39,173 nucleotides of DNA from Candidatus Venteria ishoeyi. Lineage in GTDB: Bacteria > Pseudomonadota > Gammaproteobacteria > Beggiatoales > Beggiatoaceae. The position numbers and the translations under genes are program-made. The notes below the pieces were generated by a model. That model saw only the letters and a list, made by a program, of their open reading frames with translations. It did not search any database and was not told the origin of the DNA. The stretch covers positions 1-39,173 of the forward strand of contig NZ_JAUCGJ010000044.1 in the NCBI RefSeq assembly GCF_030378065.1. The letters run 5' to 3'. This document shows, in pieces, positions 1 through 8,235 of the stretch. Every line of letters begins with the position of its first letter. Within the stretch, counting starts at the first letter, position 1.

Positions 1-702
1 ATAGAATGCAGTATCTGCGGAAATACTAAATTTGTAAATATGCATAAACGAAAATTAGCACGTTGTTCTAAGTGTGGGTCACTGGAAAGAACAAGAGTTA
101 TTGGAATGTTTATAAAAAAATATAATTTAGTCAAGCAAAATACTCGCGTCTTACATATTGCTCCAGAAAAAGGAATAGCAGACTATCTCATTGAAATTTC
201 AGGTGATAACTGTACTTTTGTAGATTTAGATCCAGAAAGGTATGATAATATCAAAAATATTAAAAAACTGGATTTATGTCATGATTTAGAGGCAATTTCA
301 AGCGAATCTTTTGACTTAATCATCCATAGTCATGTAATGGAACATATTCCATGCAACTATACCTATGTTTTATATCACTTACATAGAATCATGCACGCTA
401 ATGCAAGCATGGTATGCTCTATTCCTTTTTTACCTGGTTTTTATGATTGTTGCACGTCACCAAAACTTACTGATGAGGATAAAGTTCATCGTTTTGGTCA
501 ACATGATCATGTAAGGCGATTTGGTACAACTGATCTACAGATGTCTTTAGGTAAACTGTATAATCTAGAGGATGAATATGATATGAGAAACTATTTTTCA
601 GAGGAAGACTTAACTAAATATAATATTCCTGAGCGAGAATGGAAAGGTTATACGCCAAGTTCCGTTTTATGCTTGAAAAAAGAAGATTTCTTATTAAAAT
701 AA
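1..702 (+). CDS. Class I SAM-dependent methyltransferase with N-terminal zinc ribbon (5' end outside window)
   Basis: The frame is open from base 1, so the gene is cut by the window edge; the first in-frame ATG at 40 is probably internal. Upstream of that ATG the frame reads ECSICGN, and with CSKCG about 20 residues later it gives a CxxC...CxxC zinc ribbon. The body has a SAM-binding motif I-like segment (VLHIAPEKGIADYL), an acidic residue after strand 2 (FVDLDPERYD) and the SFDLIIHSHVMEHIP segment of Methyltransf_11-type enzymes. Such proteins often sit in sugar or polysaccharide clusters, but the substrate cannot be read here. The gene is clearly more AT-rich than rplY and pth behind it, so it may mark the end of an acquired surface-polysaccharide block. 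Family call fairly sure; role unknown. Confidence 0.75.
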   Translation: MECSICGNTKFVNMHKRKLARCSKCGSLERTRVIGMFIKKYNLVKQNTRVLHIAPEKGIADYLIEISGDNCTFVDLDPERYDNIKNIKKLDLCHDLEAISSESFDLIIHSHVMEHIPCNYTYVLYHLHRIMHANASMVCSIPFLPGFYDCCTSPKLTDEDKVHRFGQHDHVRRFGTTDLQMSLGKLYNLEDEYDMRNYFSEEDLTKYNIPEREWKGYTPSSVLCLKKEDFLLK

Positions 703-713
703 ATCATTAGCTC

Positions 714-742
714 TTAACTTTTCCAGAATTATTTGGTATAAT
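714..742 (+). promoter_or_regulatory. Candidate sigma70 promoter for rplY
   Basis: TTAACT (714-719), a 17-base spacer and a perfect TATAAT (737-742) lie 97 bases before the rplY start. The AT-rich methyltransferase gene ends just upstream at 702, so rplY-pth probably has its own promoter here. Confidence 0.55.
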
Positions 743-839
743 TGCCGGTTTTTTTGCAGGATGTGGCCTAATTTTATGACACATCCAGCTTTCTGAATCC
801 TGGTCGCGGGTCAGAAAGTTTTAACTGGAGTATCCAACC

Positions 840-1475
840 ATGAGTCAATTTGAAGTATCTGCGCAAGCGCGTGACACGCAAGGGAAAGGTGCGAGCCGCC
901 GCCTGCGTCATAGTGGTGAAATTCCTGCCATCGTTTATGGCGGTAATAAAGAACCTGCTAATATCATGCTCAAGCATACTGAAATTCTTCATCATTTAGA
1001 CCATGAAGCGTTTTATTCTCACATTCTGGATCTGAAAATCGGTGATCAGGTTGAGCAGGCGGTATTAAAAGACGTGCAACGTCATCCCAGCCGCGTACAA
1101 ATTCTGCACGTTGATTTCCTCCGCGTCAGTTCTGATCATGCCCTGCAAATGCTGATACCATTGCACTTTATCAACGAAGATGTTTGCGAAGGTGTTAAAC
1201 AAGGTGGTGGTGTTGTTTCACATCAGGTTTCTGAAGTTGAAATCACTTGTTTGCCTAAAGATCTGCCAGAATACATTGAAGTCGATGTAACAGAAGTTCA
1301 ATTAGGCCAAACCCTGCATCTGTCCGATCTCGTGTTACCAGAAGGCGTGACCATCAGCGCATTGGTGCATGGCACAGAATATGACTCTCCTGTTGTCACC
1401 GTACATAAAGGTCGTGGCGGTGATGAAGATGAAATTGAAGAAGCAGGTGAAGAAAGCGGCGAAGCCGAAGCCTGA
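840..1475 (+). CDS. rplY: 50S ribosomal protein bL25, long CTC form
   Basis: Binds 5S rRNA in the large ribosomal subunit. The 211 residues comprise the L25 RNA-binding domain (about 5-95, with GKGASRRLRHSGEIPAIVYG near the N terminus) and the all-beta CTC C-terminal domain (about 100-190), followed by an acidic tail rich in E, D and G. This is the long form (general stress protein Ctc type), not the 94-residue E. coli form. It starts at ATG 840, preceded by AACTGGAG. It is followed by pth after 35 bases, the usual bL25-pth pairing in proteobacteria. prs and ychF, frequent neighbours of this pair, are not in the window. Confidence 0.95.
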   Translation: MSQFEVSAQARDTQGKGASRRLRHSGEIPAIVYGGNKEPANIMLKHTEILHHLDHEAFYSHILDLKIGDQVEQAVLKDVQRHPSRVQILHVDFLRVSSDHALQMLIPLHFINEDVCEGVKQGGGVVSHQVSEVEITCLPKDLPEYIEVDVTEVQLGQTLHLSDLVLPEGVTISALVHGTEYDSPVVTVHKGRGGDEDEIEEAGEESGEAEA

Positions 1476-1510
1476 TAAACGTCATTTACATCTTATGTTG
1501 ATTTATTGAT

Positions 1511-2077
1511 TTGGAATCTTCAATTCTCGCCATTGCGGGGCTGGGTAATCCCGGCTCCCGCTACCAGGATACCCGGCATAATGCCGGGTTCTGGTTTTTG
1601 GATGCCCTGCTAAAGGCAGAAGGCGGCGGTGCCTTTCGCCCAGAAAAAAAAGTACACGGGCAACTGACAAAAACCACATCCGGTATCTGGCTGTTAAAAC
1701 CCGACACCTATATGAACCACAGCGGTCGTTCAGTCGCGGCCTTGTTACGTTTTTACCGCATTCCCCCGGAACGTTTGCTGGTCGTGCATGATGACCTGGA
1801 TTTAGACAGCGGTATTGCCAAACTCAAACGCAGTGGCGGACATGGTGGTCACAATGGCTTGCGGGATATTATCGCGCAACTGGGTAGCAAGGATTTCAAA
1901 CGCTTGCGCTTAGGCGTGGGTCATCCCGGTCAGCGTCAGCAGGTGGTGGATCATGTCTTAAAACGTCCCTCCCTCTCTGAATCCCGCGATATTGAACACG
2001 CCATAGAACGCAGTTTGCAGGTTATGGACAAAGTTTTAAAAGGCGAGTTTGATGCCGCCATGAATCAGCTACATTAA
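1511..2077 (+). CDS. pth: Peptidyl-tRNA hydrolase
   Basis: Releases tRNA from peptidyl-tRNA that drops off the ribosome. Family motifs are clear: GLGNPGSRYQDTRHNAGFWF with the catalytic His at residue 23, KPDTYMNHSG, VVHDDLDLDSG with the catalytic Asp, and GGHGGHNGLRDI. The length of 188 residues is normal. The start must be TTG 1511: an in-frame stop lies at 1499-1501 and no ATG or GTG occurs before the essential GLGNPG motif. No strong ribosome-binding site is visible, so expression may rely on rplY upstream. Confidence 0.93.
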   Translation: MESSILAIAGLGNPGSRYQDTRHNAGFWFLDALLKAEGGGAFRPEKKVHGQLTKTTSGIWLLKPDTYMNHSGRSVAALLRFYRIPPERLLVVHDDLDLDSGIAKLKRSGGHGGHNGLRDIIAQLGSKDFKRLRLGVGHPGQRQQVVDHVLKRPSLSESRDIEHAIERSLQVMDKVLKGEFDAAMNQLH

Positions 2078-2100
2078 TATTTTTTTGTAAAAAATATTAA
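2074..2100 (+). terminator. AT-only hairpin at the end of pth
   Basis: A 12-bp perfect stem (TTAATATTTTTT / AAAAAATATTAA) with loop TGT overlaps the pth stop codon. It has no GC pairs, so as a terminator it would be weak; it could instead protect the 3' end. Confidence 0.35.
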
Positions 2101-2183
2101 CCATAAAAAACAATCAAGATTTTACTCTATGCCTATAATAAACTAAGCTTGATAGGCGATTCAGTTTGTTTAAAGGATGTAAA

Positions 2184-2432
2184 ATGCACACAACATTAGA
2201 AGCACTTTATGACCCTAAAACAGGGTTGAAATTTACCGAACCTGTACAGATAAACAAGCCTGTGCGGGTATTGATTACTATTATGGATACTTATCCGGAC
2301 GAGCAACAAGATAATATGGACAGTTCTTTGTTGAGTAAACTCAGAAAAATCCATCAAATACCTTGTTCCGATCAGCGTTCAAGCACCGCGATTGATGATT
2401 ATATCCAGGCAAACCGTAATCAATGGGATTGA
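2184..2432 (+). CDS. Antitoxin-like protein of a VapBC-type pair
   Basis: An 82-residue protein beginning MHTTLEALYDPKTGLKFTEP, resembling small antitoxins of the DUF104/AF2212-like kind (short beta hairpin, then a helical tail). ATG 2184 is preferred over an upstream TTG (2166) because AAAGGA lies at 2172-2177. It ends at 2432 and the PIN toxin frame starts at 2434 (TGATATG), a typical antitoxin-toxin arrangement. The toxin is split by an insertion, so this antitoxin is now probably an orphan. Antitoxin assignment rests on size, gene order and weak sequence resemblance. Confidence 0.6.
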   Translation: MHTTLEALYDPKTGLKFTEPVQINKPVRVLITIMDTYPDEQQDNMDSSLLSKLRKIHQIPCSDQRSSTAIDDYIQANRNQWD

Positions 2433-2433
2433 T

Positions 2434-2996
2434 ATGGTTTATTTAGACAGTTGCATTGTTATTTATTGGGTAGAAGAAAAAGCGGAACAAATTAATGCAC
2501 TAAAGCATGCCTTTGCTAGCCTTGGTGAAGAAGACATTGCCTACAGCCCATTAGTGCAATTGGAGTGTATGATTTATCCTTAGGAGTGAGAATTTTATAA
2601 CTTCAGCAACTTGGCTGGTCTTTTCCTCCATTTTCTGCGTTGTGAAAACAGTTACATAGCTTGCTATGCGCCTGTTTTCACGCCTTGAAAATGAATAAAA
2701 ATCCTGTGCTCAGTTTCTGCATTTATTTCATCCTCACTCCTTATCGAAAAGGAAATAAGGTATTGCAAATGCGCTATCAGCAGTTTTTTAATTGTGCTTT
2801 ATGCTTGCCATTACCTGAAACTATCTTTGATATGGCAGCACAGTTACGCGCCACCCACACCAGCTTAAAGACACCTGATGCCTTACATTTAGCTTGTGCG
2901 CAACATCATCAATGCCATGCTTTATGGACAAATGATGACCGATTGATCAACATCACACATGATTTGAGCATTAATGTTATTGATAAATATAAGTGA
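2434..2996 (+). pseudogene. VapC-like PIN toxin interrupted by a miniature element
   Basis: The 5' part (2434-2580) encodes MVYLDSCIVIYWVEEK and SPLVQLECMIYP, the PIN N terminus with its first Asp and Glu. It runs into TAG at the element border. The 3' part (from 2744) encodes YRKGNKVLQMRYQQFF, the TPDALHLACA segment and LWTNDDRL, the PIN C terminus with the remaining acidic residues. Removing the element plus one target copy joins TAT CCT TAT CGA in frame and gives a protein of about 133 residues, the normal VapC length. The only lesion is therefore the insertion, which looks recent. The toxin (an RNase in this family) should be inactive unless the element excises. Confidence 0.85.
2581..2743 (+). 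mobile_element. MITE-like element, copy 1 (inside the PIN toxin gene)
   Basis: A core of about 158 bases bounded by inverted termini GGAGTGAG (2583-2590) and CTCACTCC (2733-2740), flanked by TTA/TTA (a TA or TTA target duplication). Inside is a hairpin: GTGAAAACAG (2642-2651) pairs with CTGTTTTCAC, and a nested CATAGC/GCTATG sits in the loop. It encodes no transposase. Near-identical copies lie at 22581-22742 and 36320-36483, and a decayed part at 19699-19763. TA-type targets suggest mobilisation by an IS630/Tc1-like enzyme; that is inference. Confidence 0.9.
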
Positions 2997-3037
2997 CCAA
3001 TCAAAATTAATACTGATTTAATGGTTTCTGTTTGATA

Positions 3038-3520
3038 ATGAAAACAATAATTAAGGTTTTCTCGGATAACAGTCAACTGGAGTTTGACAGGGGCAGCTTT
3101 GATGACTGGTGCATTTATCTGGTTAGCCAGGAACAGCGTAAACCACCGAAAGACAGCGAATACTTTACTCGTCTGCAAGCCCTCTCTCAAATCCACAGTC
3201 CAGAAAAAATCTACCAGGACTTTGTCAAAATTTTCGATTACACCAATGCCCGCTTAAACCCTAAAATGCTTGCAGGCATTACCCGCCTCGCCAGTCATTA
3301 TGGTAATGATGCCTTGGAAATGGATAAATTATTCACCATTTTATATGCAGGCATGGTTGCCGAAGAAAATAAACAACATGCTGTTTTGAAAAAGCGCATT
3401 AAACGCCTGGGAATGCACCAGGTTTTAGTGGAAGGTTTAAAACCAGATATTGCCGCGCATTTCAGCCGTGGTAAAAAGTGGCGGGAACTGGATAAAATAT
3501 GTCGGGAAAAGGGGTTTTAA
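3038..3520 (+). CDS. Conserved hypothetical protein, 160 residues
   Basis: Soluble, mainly helical protein starting MKTIIKVFSDNSQLEFDRGS. The N terminus looks like a small beta hairpin followed by FDDWCIYL; the rest is helical and ends in a basic, conserved-looking tail (KKRIKRLGMHQVL and SRGKKWRELDKICREKGF). ATG 3038 is preferred to the TTG at 3032. I do not recognise a characterised family; similar proteins of about this length exist as domains of unknown function. It stands alone between the broken TA pair and the next hypothetical gene. Confidence 0.7.
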   Translation: MKTIIKVFSDNSQLEFDRGSFDDWCIYLVSQEQRKPPKDSEYFTRLQALSQIHSPEKIYQDFVKIFDYTNARLNPKMLAGITRLASHYGNDALEMDKLFTILYAGMVAEENKQHAVLKKRIKRLGMHQVLVEGLKPDIAAHFSRGKKWRELDKICREKGF

Positions 3521-3590
3521 GGGATAACAGACTTTAGCTTAAAGTTCAGGTTAAAATAGTAACAAGCGCATTTTACAGGATACATTCACA

Positions 3591-4295
3591 ATGTCTTTAT
3601 ATTTCAGCGAACACCCCGGTTGTTGGGAACGCGATCTGCAACGTCGTTATAATAACCCCTTATTTTCAATTATTTTATCAGCAGATAATAATAACGAAAA
3701 CACAACACCCGTACATATTGATCAGCCCCTTGTTAATGAAGCACAGCGTAAAGATGAAGCCGAACGCATACAGTTTACTGAAGATTTTAATGCCTTACTG
3801 GAACAAGTGGTGCATTTAAAATCTAAAGAACAATCAGAATTAATTTTTGATCTGAAAGATAAAATTGATCGTTTATATGAATATGCCGCAGGTCTGGGTA
3901 GTGATTTCAGTGCCGAAAAAGCTGGCCTGAAAAAGCTCAATCTGTTAATTATGCAATCCATTCAACAAAGCGGGGAACACGACCCCAAAGCCCTGGAAGA
4001 AATCAAAAAAGAAACACAGGCGCGAACCCTGCATTTTAATTTATTGGAACATCCCCTGGTCGCTCATTTATTACGCCCGGATACTCCTATTCATCCAGAA
4101 GATTTAGTCCCAACCTTATTATCAGAAGAAGAATCTTCGTTACGTGCTGCCATGAGTTTGTTTGACCCGGAACATTGCCAGATTATTTGTGACACTGCCC
4201 TGGCTTTAATTCAACAACTAGAACAAGCTGGTAAAGAAGTCAGCAATGCCCGTATTCGTCTGGCGATGATGGCGCAGTCATTATCACAATCATGA
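3591..4295 (+). CDS. Conserved hypothetical protein upstream of truA, 234 residues
   Basis: Starts MSLYFSEHPGCWERDLQRRY; long charged helical segments follow (about 50-110 and 180-234), with no signal peptide or membrane span. AGGA at 3577-3580 supports ATG 3591. Its stop overlaps the truA start by ATGA (4292-4295), so the two are translationally coupled. In many gammaproteobacteria the gene before truA is fimV; this protein lacks LysM or TPR features of FimV. No function is recognised. Confidence 0.75.
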   Translation: MSLYFSEHPGCWERDLQRRYNNPLFSIILSADNNNENTTPVHIDQPLVNEAQRKDEAERIQFTEDFNALLEQVVHLKSKEQSELIFDLKDKIDRLYEYAAGLGSDFSAEKAGLKKLNLLIMQSIQQSGEHDPKALEEIKKETQARTLHFNLLEHPLVAHLLRPDTPIHPEDLVPTLLSEEESSLRAAMSLFDPEHCQIICDTALALIQQLEQAGKEVSNARIRLAMMAQSLSQS

Positions 4296-5131
4296 GCCTA
4301 CAGGACACGACAAAACCACGTCCGGCATTTTATCCGCAAGCACCCCGTATCGCTTTAGGTGTGGAATATAACGGTTATGCCTTTAAGGGTTGGCAATCAC
4401 AGCGCAGCGGCGTGCGCACGGTGCAACAATGCGTGGAAAAAGCCTTAAGCAAGGTTGCCAATCAGCCAATTGCCGTGATGTGTGCAGGGCGCACGGATAC
4501 CGGGGTACATGGCACCGAGCAGGTGATTCACATCGAAACCGATATTGAGCGTTCCATGTATTCCTGGGCATTCGGCGCTAACAGCCAATTACCTGATGAT
4601 GTGAGCATCACCTGGGCCTGCCCTATGCCGGGTGATTTTCATGCACGTTTTTCAGCGATTCAGCGCCATTACCGTTATATCATTCTTAATCGCAAAGTAC
4701 GCCCAGCGATTAAAGCCGGACAAGTTACCTGGTTTTATCATGACCTGGATGTTACACGGATGCAGGCAGCGGCAGAACACCTGCTGGGCAGACATGATTT
4801 TTCCGCCTATCGCGCCAAAGGTTGTCAGGCAAAAAGTCCCATCCGTCATATTAGCCGTTTGCAAGTAGAACGTTTTGGCGAAACTATTCATATCGAGGTA
4901 TCCGCAAATGCATTTCTACAACACATGGTGCGTAATATTGCCGGTGTCCTGATGACCATAGGTCGGGGCAAAGCGCCGCCAGAATGGGCAAAAACCGTGC
5001 TGGAAACCCGTAACCGTAGCGATGGCGGCATCACCGCATCGCCCCACGGCTTGTACTTAACTGGCGTGGATTACCCGCAACCCTGGCAAACGCTCATTGA
5101 AACAGCCAGAACAGGATTTTGGAAGACATGA
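4292..5131 (+). CDS. truA: tRNA pseudouridine(38-40) synthase TruA
   Basis: Converts uridines 38-40 of tRNA anticodon stems to pseudouridine. The core motif CAGRTDTGVHG carries the catalytic Asp; GVEYNGYAFKGWQSQ at the start and HMVRNIAGVLMTIGRG near the end are family hallmarks. The length of 279 residues is typical. It overlaps the preceding gene (ATGA at 4292) and the following ABC exporter gene (ATGA at 5128), so three genes are coupled in one operon. Confidence in the function is high. Confidence 0.96.
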   Translation: MSLQDTTKPRPAFYPQAPRIALGVEYNGYAFKGWQSQRSGVRTVQQCVEKALSKVANQPIAVMCAGRTDTGVHGTEQVIHIETDIERSMYSWAFGANSQLPDDVSITWACPMPGDFHARFSAIQRHYRYIILNRKVRPAIKAGQVTWFYHDLDVTRMQAAAEHLLGRHDFSAYRAKGCQAKSPIRHISRLQVERFGETIHIEVSANAFLQHMVRNIAGVLMTIGRGKAPPEWAKTVLETRNRSDGGITASPHGLYLTGVDYPQPWQTLIETARTGFWKT

Positions 5132-6954
5132 GTCCTTCTTTTCAGCGCACTGACGGCCCTCACACTGACCGCAATGACTGGCAGAATCTACGCAATATGA
5201 TGCCCTATCTCTGGGAATACCGGGGACGGGTATTGCTGGCCCTGCTGGTGCTGATTCTGGCAAAAGTAGCAAATGTCGGCGTGCCGCTGGTATTAAAAGA
5301 AATTATTGACAGCCTGGAGCAACAGCCCGAAAACATGCTGGTGTTTCCACTGTTATGGCTGTTGGTTTATGGTGCATTGAAACTTTCTTCCAGCTTGTTT
5401 AATGAACTGCGCGATGCCATTTTTGCACGGGTGCGGTATCGCGCCATGCGGCGTTTATCGCAAAGTGTGTTACGGCATTTACATCAACTTTCTTTGCGCT
5501 TTCATTTAGATCGTAAAACTGGCGCGATTTCCCGTGATTTAACCCGTGGCACCCAGAGTATTTCTTCGATTTTAAATTATATGATTTTTAATATTCTGCC
5601 CACCGCCGCAGAGTTTTTATTAATTGCAGTTATTTTATTTAGTCATTATGATTTGAAGTTTGCTTTGATTACCTTTCTGACAGTGGGGGCGTATGTGACC
5701 TTCACCCTGAGCATCACCAACTGGCGTATGCACTTTCGCCATCAAATGAATGCCCTGGAATCAGAAGCCAATAATCAGGCAGTAGACAGTTTAATCAACT
5801 ATGAAACCGTTAAATATTTTGGCAATGAGCAGTTTGAAATAAAACGCTATGATAAAACCCTGGATGCCTGGGAAGAAGCCGCGATTAAAAGTCAAGTTTC
5901 CATGTCTGCCTTAAACTTTGGTCAGGGCGCGATTACCGCCATTGGCATCACATTGATTATGTGGTTTGCGGTACAGGGCGTGGTGGATGGCAGCATGACC
6001 CTGGGTGATTTGGTGCTGGTCAATGCCTTTTTATTACAGTTATTTATCCCGCTAAATTTTCTGGGCGTGGTTTATCGCGCCATTAAATATGCGCTGGCAG
6101 ATATGGATTTATTGTTTAAGGTGCTGGATGAGCAGCCAGAAATTCAGGATAAAGCCGATGCCAAAACCTTGCCCAAAAAGAATCAGAGCCAACAAAGCAG
6201 CGTGGTGTTTTCTCAGGTCTCTTTTGCTTATCAGCCGCAACGCCCGATTTTGCATGACATTAATTTCACTATCAAATCAGGCGAAAAAGTTGCTGTCGTC
6301 GGCCCCAGTGGTGCGGGAAAATCCACTCTGGCGCGTCTTTTATACCGTTTTTATGATGTTACAGATGGGACGATAGCGGTGAACGGGCAGGACATCAGAA
6401 GCATCACCCAACACAGTCTGCGTGAGGCTATCGGTATCGTACCTCAGGATGCAGTATTATTTAATGATACGCTGTTTTACAATATTGCCTATGCCATGCC
6501 AGGTTCAGATGAAGCCGCAGTAAAACAAGCTGCCACATTAGCCAACCTGGATGGTTTTATTCAAAAGCTGCCGGAAGGCTATCAGACGCGGGTAGGTGAA
6601 CGCGGCTTGAAACTTTCTGGTGGTGAAAAACAACGGGTTGCCATTGCCAGAGCCATATTCAAAAATCCACAGATTTTGATTTTTGATGAAGCAACCTCAT
6701 CACTGGATTCACAGAGTGAACAAATGATCCAGGAGGCACTGCAAAATCTGGCAAAAAATCACGCCACCCTGGTGATTGCGCATCGTTTATCAACCATTGT
6801 TGATGCCGATCAAATTCTAGTGATGGATGCCGGGCGCATTATTGAGCGCGGCAAACATCATGAATTACTACAACAGCAAGGCTTGTATGCACACATGTGG
6901 ACCTTGCAGCAGGAAGAACAATGGTTGGAAAAAGAACATGCCCAAACCCAATAA
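5128..6954 (+). CDS. Atm1/HMT-type ABC exporter, fused membrane and ATPase domains
   Basis: A 608-residue half-transporter that would work as a homodimer in the inner membrane. The six-helix membrane domain fills about 30-330; the ATPase domain follows with Walker A GPSGAGKS (near 392), Q-loop region GIVPQDAVLFNDT, signature LSGGEKQ (near 497), Walker B ILIFDEATSSLDS and switch His in IAHRLSTI. The segment NYETVKYFGNEQFEIKRYD is characteristic of the Atm1/ABCB7/HMT1 group, which exports glutathione-linked or sulfur-containing cargo and heavy-metal conjugates. ATG 5128 overlaps the truA stop and is preferred to a TTG at 5119. Exact substrate unknown. Confidence 0.88.
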   Translation: MSPSFQRTDGPHTDRNDWQNLRNMMPYLWEYRGRVLLALLVLILAKVANVGVPLVLKEIIDSLEQQPENMLVFPLLWLLVYGALKLSSSLFNELRDAIFARVRYRAMRRLSQSVLRHLHQLSLRFHLDRKTGAISRDLTRGTQSISSILNYMIFNILPTAAEFLLIAVILFSHYDLKFALITFLTVGAYVTFTLSITNWRMHFRHQMNALESEANNQAVDSLINYETVKYFGNEQFEIKRYDKTLDAWEEAAIKSQVSMSALNFGQGAITAIGITLIMWFAVQGVVDGSMTLGDLVLVNAFLLQLFIPLNFLGVVYRAIKYALADMDLLFKVLDEQPEIQDKADAKTLPKKNQSQQSSVVFSQVSFAYQPQRPILHDINFTIKSGEKVAVVGPSGAGKSTLARLLYRFYDVTDGTIAVNGQDIRSITQHSLREAIGIVPQDAVLFNDTLFYNIAYAMPGSDEAAVKQAATLANLDGFIQKLPEGYQTRVGERGLKLSGGEKQRVAIARAIFKNPQILIFDEATSSLDSQSEQMIQEALQNLAKNHATLVIAHRLSTIVDADQILVMDAGRIIERGKHHELLQQQGLYAHMWTLQQEEQWLEKEHAQTQ

Positions 6955-6967
6955 TAAAGGAAATCCC

Positions 6968-8053
6968 ATGTCTGCCAGAAATATCACGATAGTTGATGAT
7001 GAACTGAGCATGCGCACGTATATCCAGATGATGCTGGAAGGACAGGCGTATAACCTGAGCTCCTGCAACAGTGGCGTTGCCTTATTGGAAATGCTAAAAC
7101 ACGGCGCACAACCTGATTTGATTATTCTTGATGTGGTTATGCCGCAACTTAATGGTTTTGAGACCTGTGAACAATTAAAAGCACATCCGCAATGGCGGCA
7201 TATTCCTGTGATTCTGGTTACAGTCTTAGATGCAAAAGAAGCACTGGTTAAAGGCATGGAAGCGGGTGCTGATGATTTTCTGCAAAAACCTGTCAATAAA
7301 CTGGAATTAATTACCCGTGTACGCTCCATGCTACGCATCAAACAACAATATGATGAGCTGGAAAAAACCCTGCGCCTGCGGGAACAACTGACCAATATGA
7401 TCGTGCATGACATGTCCAGCCCGATTACTTCTATTCAATTACATACCGCTTTAATGGCAGAAAATACTACAGATATTAATCAGCGCGAGCATCTGGACAT
7501 GATTCGGCTTTCTGCTGAGCGTCTGGATGGTTTTGTCAGTGATATGCTGATGATGGCTAAACTGAAACAAAGTAAATTACACTTAAATAAAACACCTGTT
7601 GATATATTAGATTTATTACAAGAAGCTGAAAAAAACTTTACAATTATTGCGCACTCTAAAAATATACATTTATCTTTTCAGTTACCAGAAGAATCAAAAA
7701 TGATTGAACTCGATGAGAGTTTATTCAGCCGGGTTGTTGCTAACCTGTTCTCTAACGCCTTGCAATATTCTCCTGCAAACAGCGAAGTCACCGTTACACT
7801 TGAATACATCGCCAGCACTGAACAATCCGTTGGTATCCACATGGAAGTCAAAGACCAGGGCGTGGGTATTCCTGCCTGTGATCGCAAGCGTATTTTTGAT
7901 CAATATGAAGTGGTCGAATTGAAAAAGAAAGGACTCAAACAAATTGGATTAGGCTTAACTTTTTGTAAAATGGTGGTTGATGCGCATGATGGTAATATCC
8001 ATGTACGTGCCAATCAACCCACAGGCACTATCTTTAGTGTGGAAATCAATTAA
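6968..8053 (+). CDS. Receiver-histidine kinase fusion (cytoplasmic hybrid sensor)
   Basis: A 361-residue protein with an N-terminal receiver (about 5-122; acidic pair D10/D11, phosphoacceptor D55 in LIILDVVMP, K107 in LQKPVN), a short coiled linker, and a HisKA/HATPase core (H147 in MIVHDMSSPITS, N box VVANLFSNALQYSP, G1 DQGVGIP, G2 GLGLTF). There is no membrane span or sensor, so the input probably arrives as phosphate on the receiver or through a partner. ATG 6968 has AAAGGA at 6957-6962 and follows the ABC gene by 13 bases, probably in the same transcript. Receiver-first kinases of this layout are common in environmental gammaproteobacteria. Confidence 0.9.
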   Translation: MSARNITIVDDELSMRTYIQMMLEGQAYNLSSCNSGVALLEMLKHGAQPDLIILDVVMPQLNGFETCEQLKAHPQWRHIPVILVTVLDAKEALVKGMEAGADDFLQKPVNKLELITRVRSMLRIKQQYDELEKTLRLREQLTNMIVHDMSSPITSIQLHTALMAENTTDINQREHLDMIRLSAERLDGFVSDMLMMAKLKQSKLHLNKTPVDILDLLQEAEKNFTIIAHSKNIHLSFQLPEESKMIELDESLFSRVVANLFSNALQYSPANSEVTVTLEYIASTEQSVGIHMEVKDQGVGIPACDRKRIFDQYEVVELKKKGLKQIGLGLTFCKMVVDAHDGNIHVRANQPTGTIFSVEIN

Positions 8054-8143
8054 TCCAGGCTGAGTGTGGTATAAACTTTTTTTGGCATCTTTAATACAGA
8101 AAGAAACTTACGATTAATTAATTAAAAAAATAGTCGACTTTAT

Positions 8144-8172
8144 TTGACTTTTGCGGCACTTGTGTACATTAT
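8144..8172 (+). promoter_or_regulatory. Candidate promoter of the H-NS-family gene
   Basis: TTGACT (8144-8149), a 17-base spacer and CATTAT (8167-8172) lie in an AT-rich 182-base gap about 60 bases before the start codon. A TATAAA at 8170-8175 is an alternative -10 with a less suitable spacer. Confidence 0.5.
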
Positions 8173-8181
8173 AAATACAAG

Positions 8182-8200
8182 GTTTCTATCTTATAGAAAC
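8182..8200 (+). promoter_or_regulatory. Hairpin in the 5' untranslated region of the H-NS-family gene
   Basis: GTTTCTAT / ATAGAAAC form an 8-bp perfect stem with loop CTT just after the predicted promoter. It could stabilise the leader or act as an operator; function unknown. Confidence 0.4.
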
Positions 8201-8235
8201 ATGGCTACTTAGAATACATGAGGAACTAACTCAAA

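Noticed and set aside
2661-2996. Apparent 111-residue gene starting inside the MITE
   Set aside because: Its first 28 or so residues are element sequence; the rest is the 3' half of the split PIN toxin.
6868-7413. 181-residue minus-strand frame
   Set aside because: Shadow of the receiver-kinase gene; Cys/Ser-rich reading typical of antisense frames.
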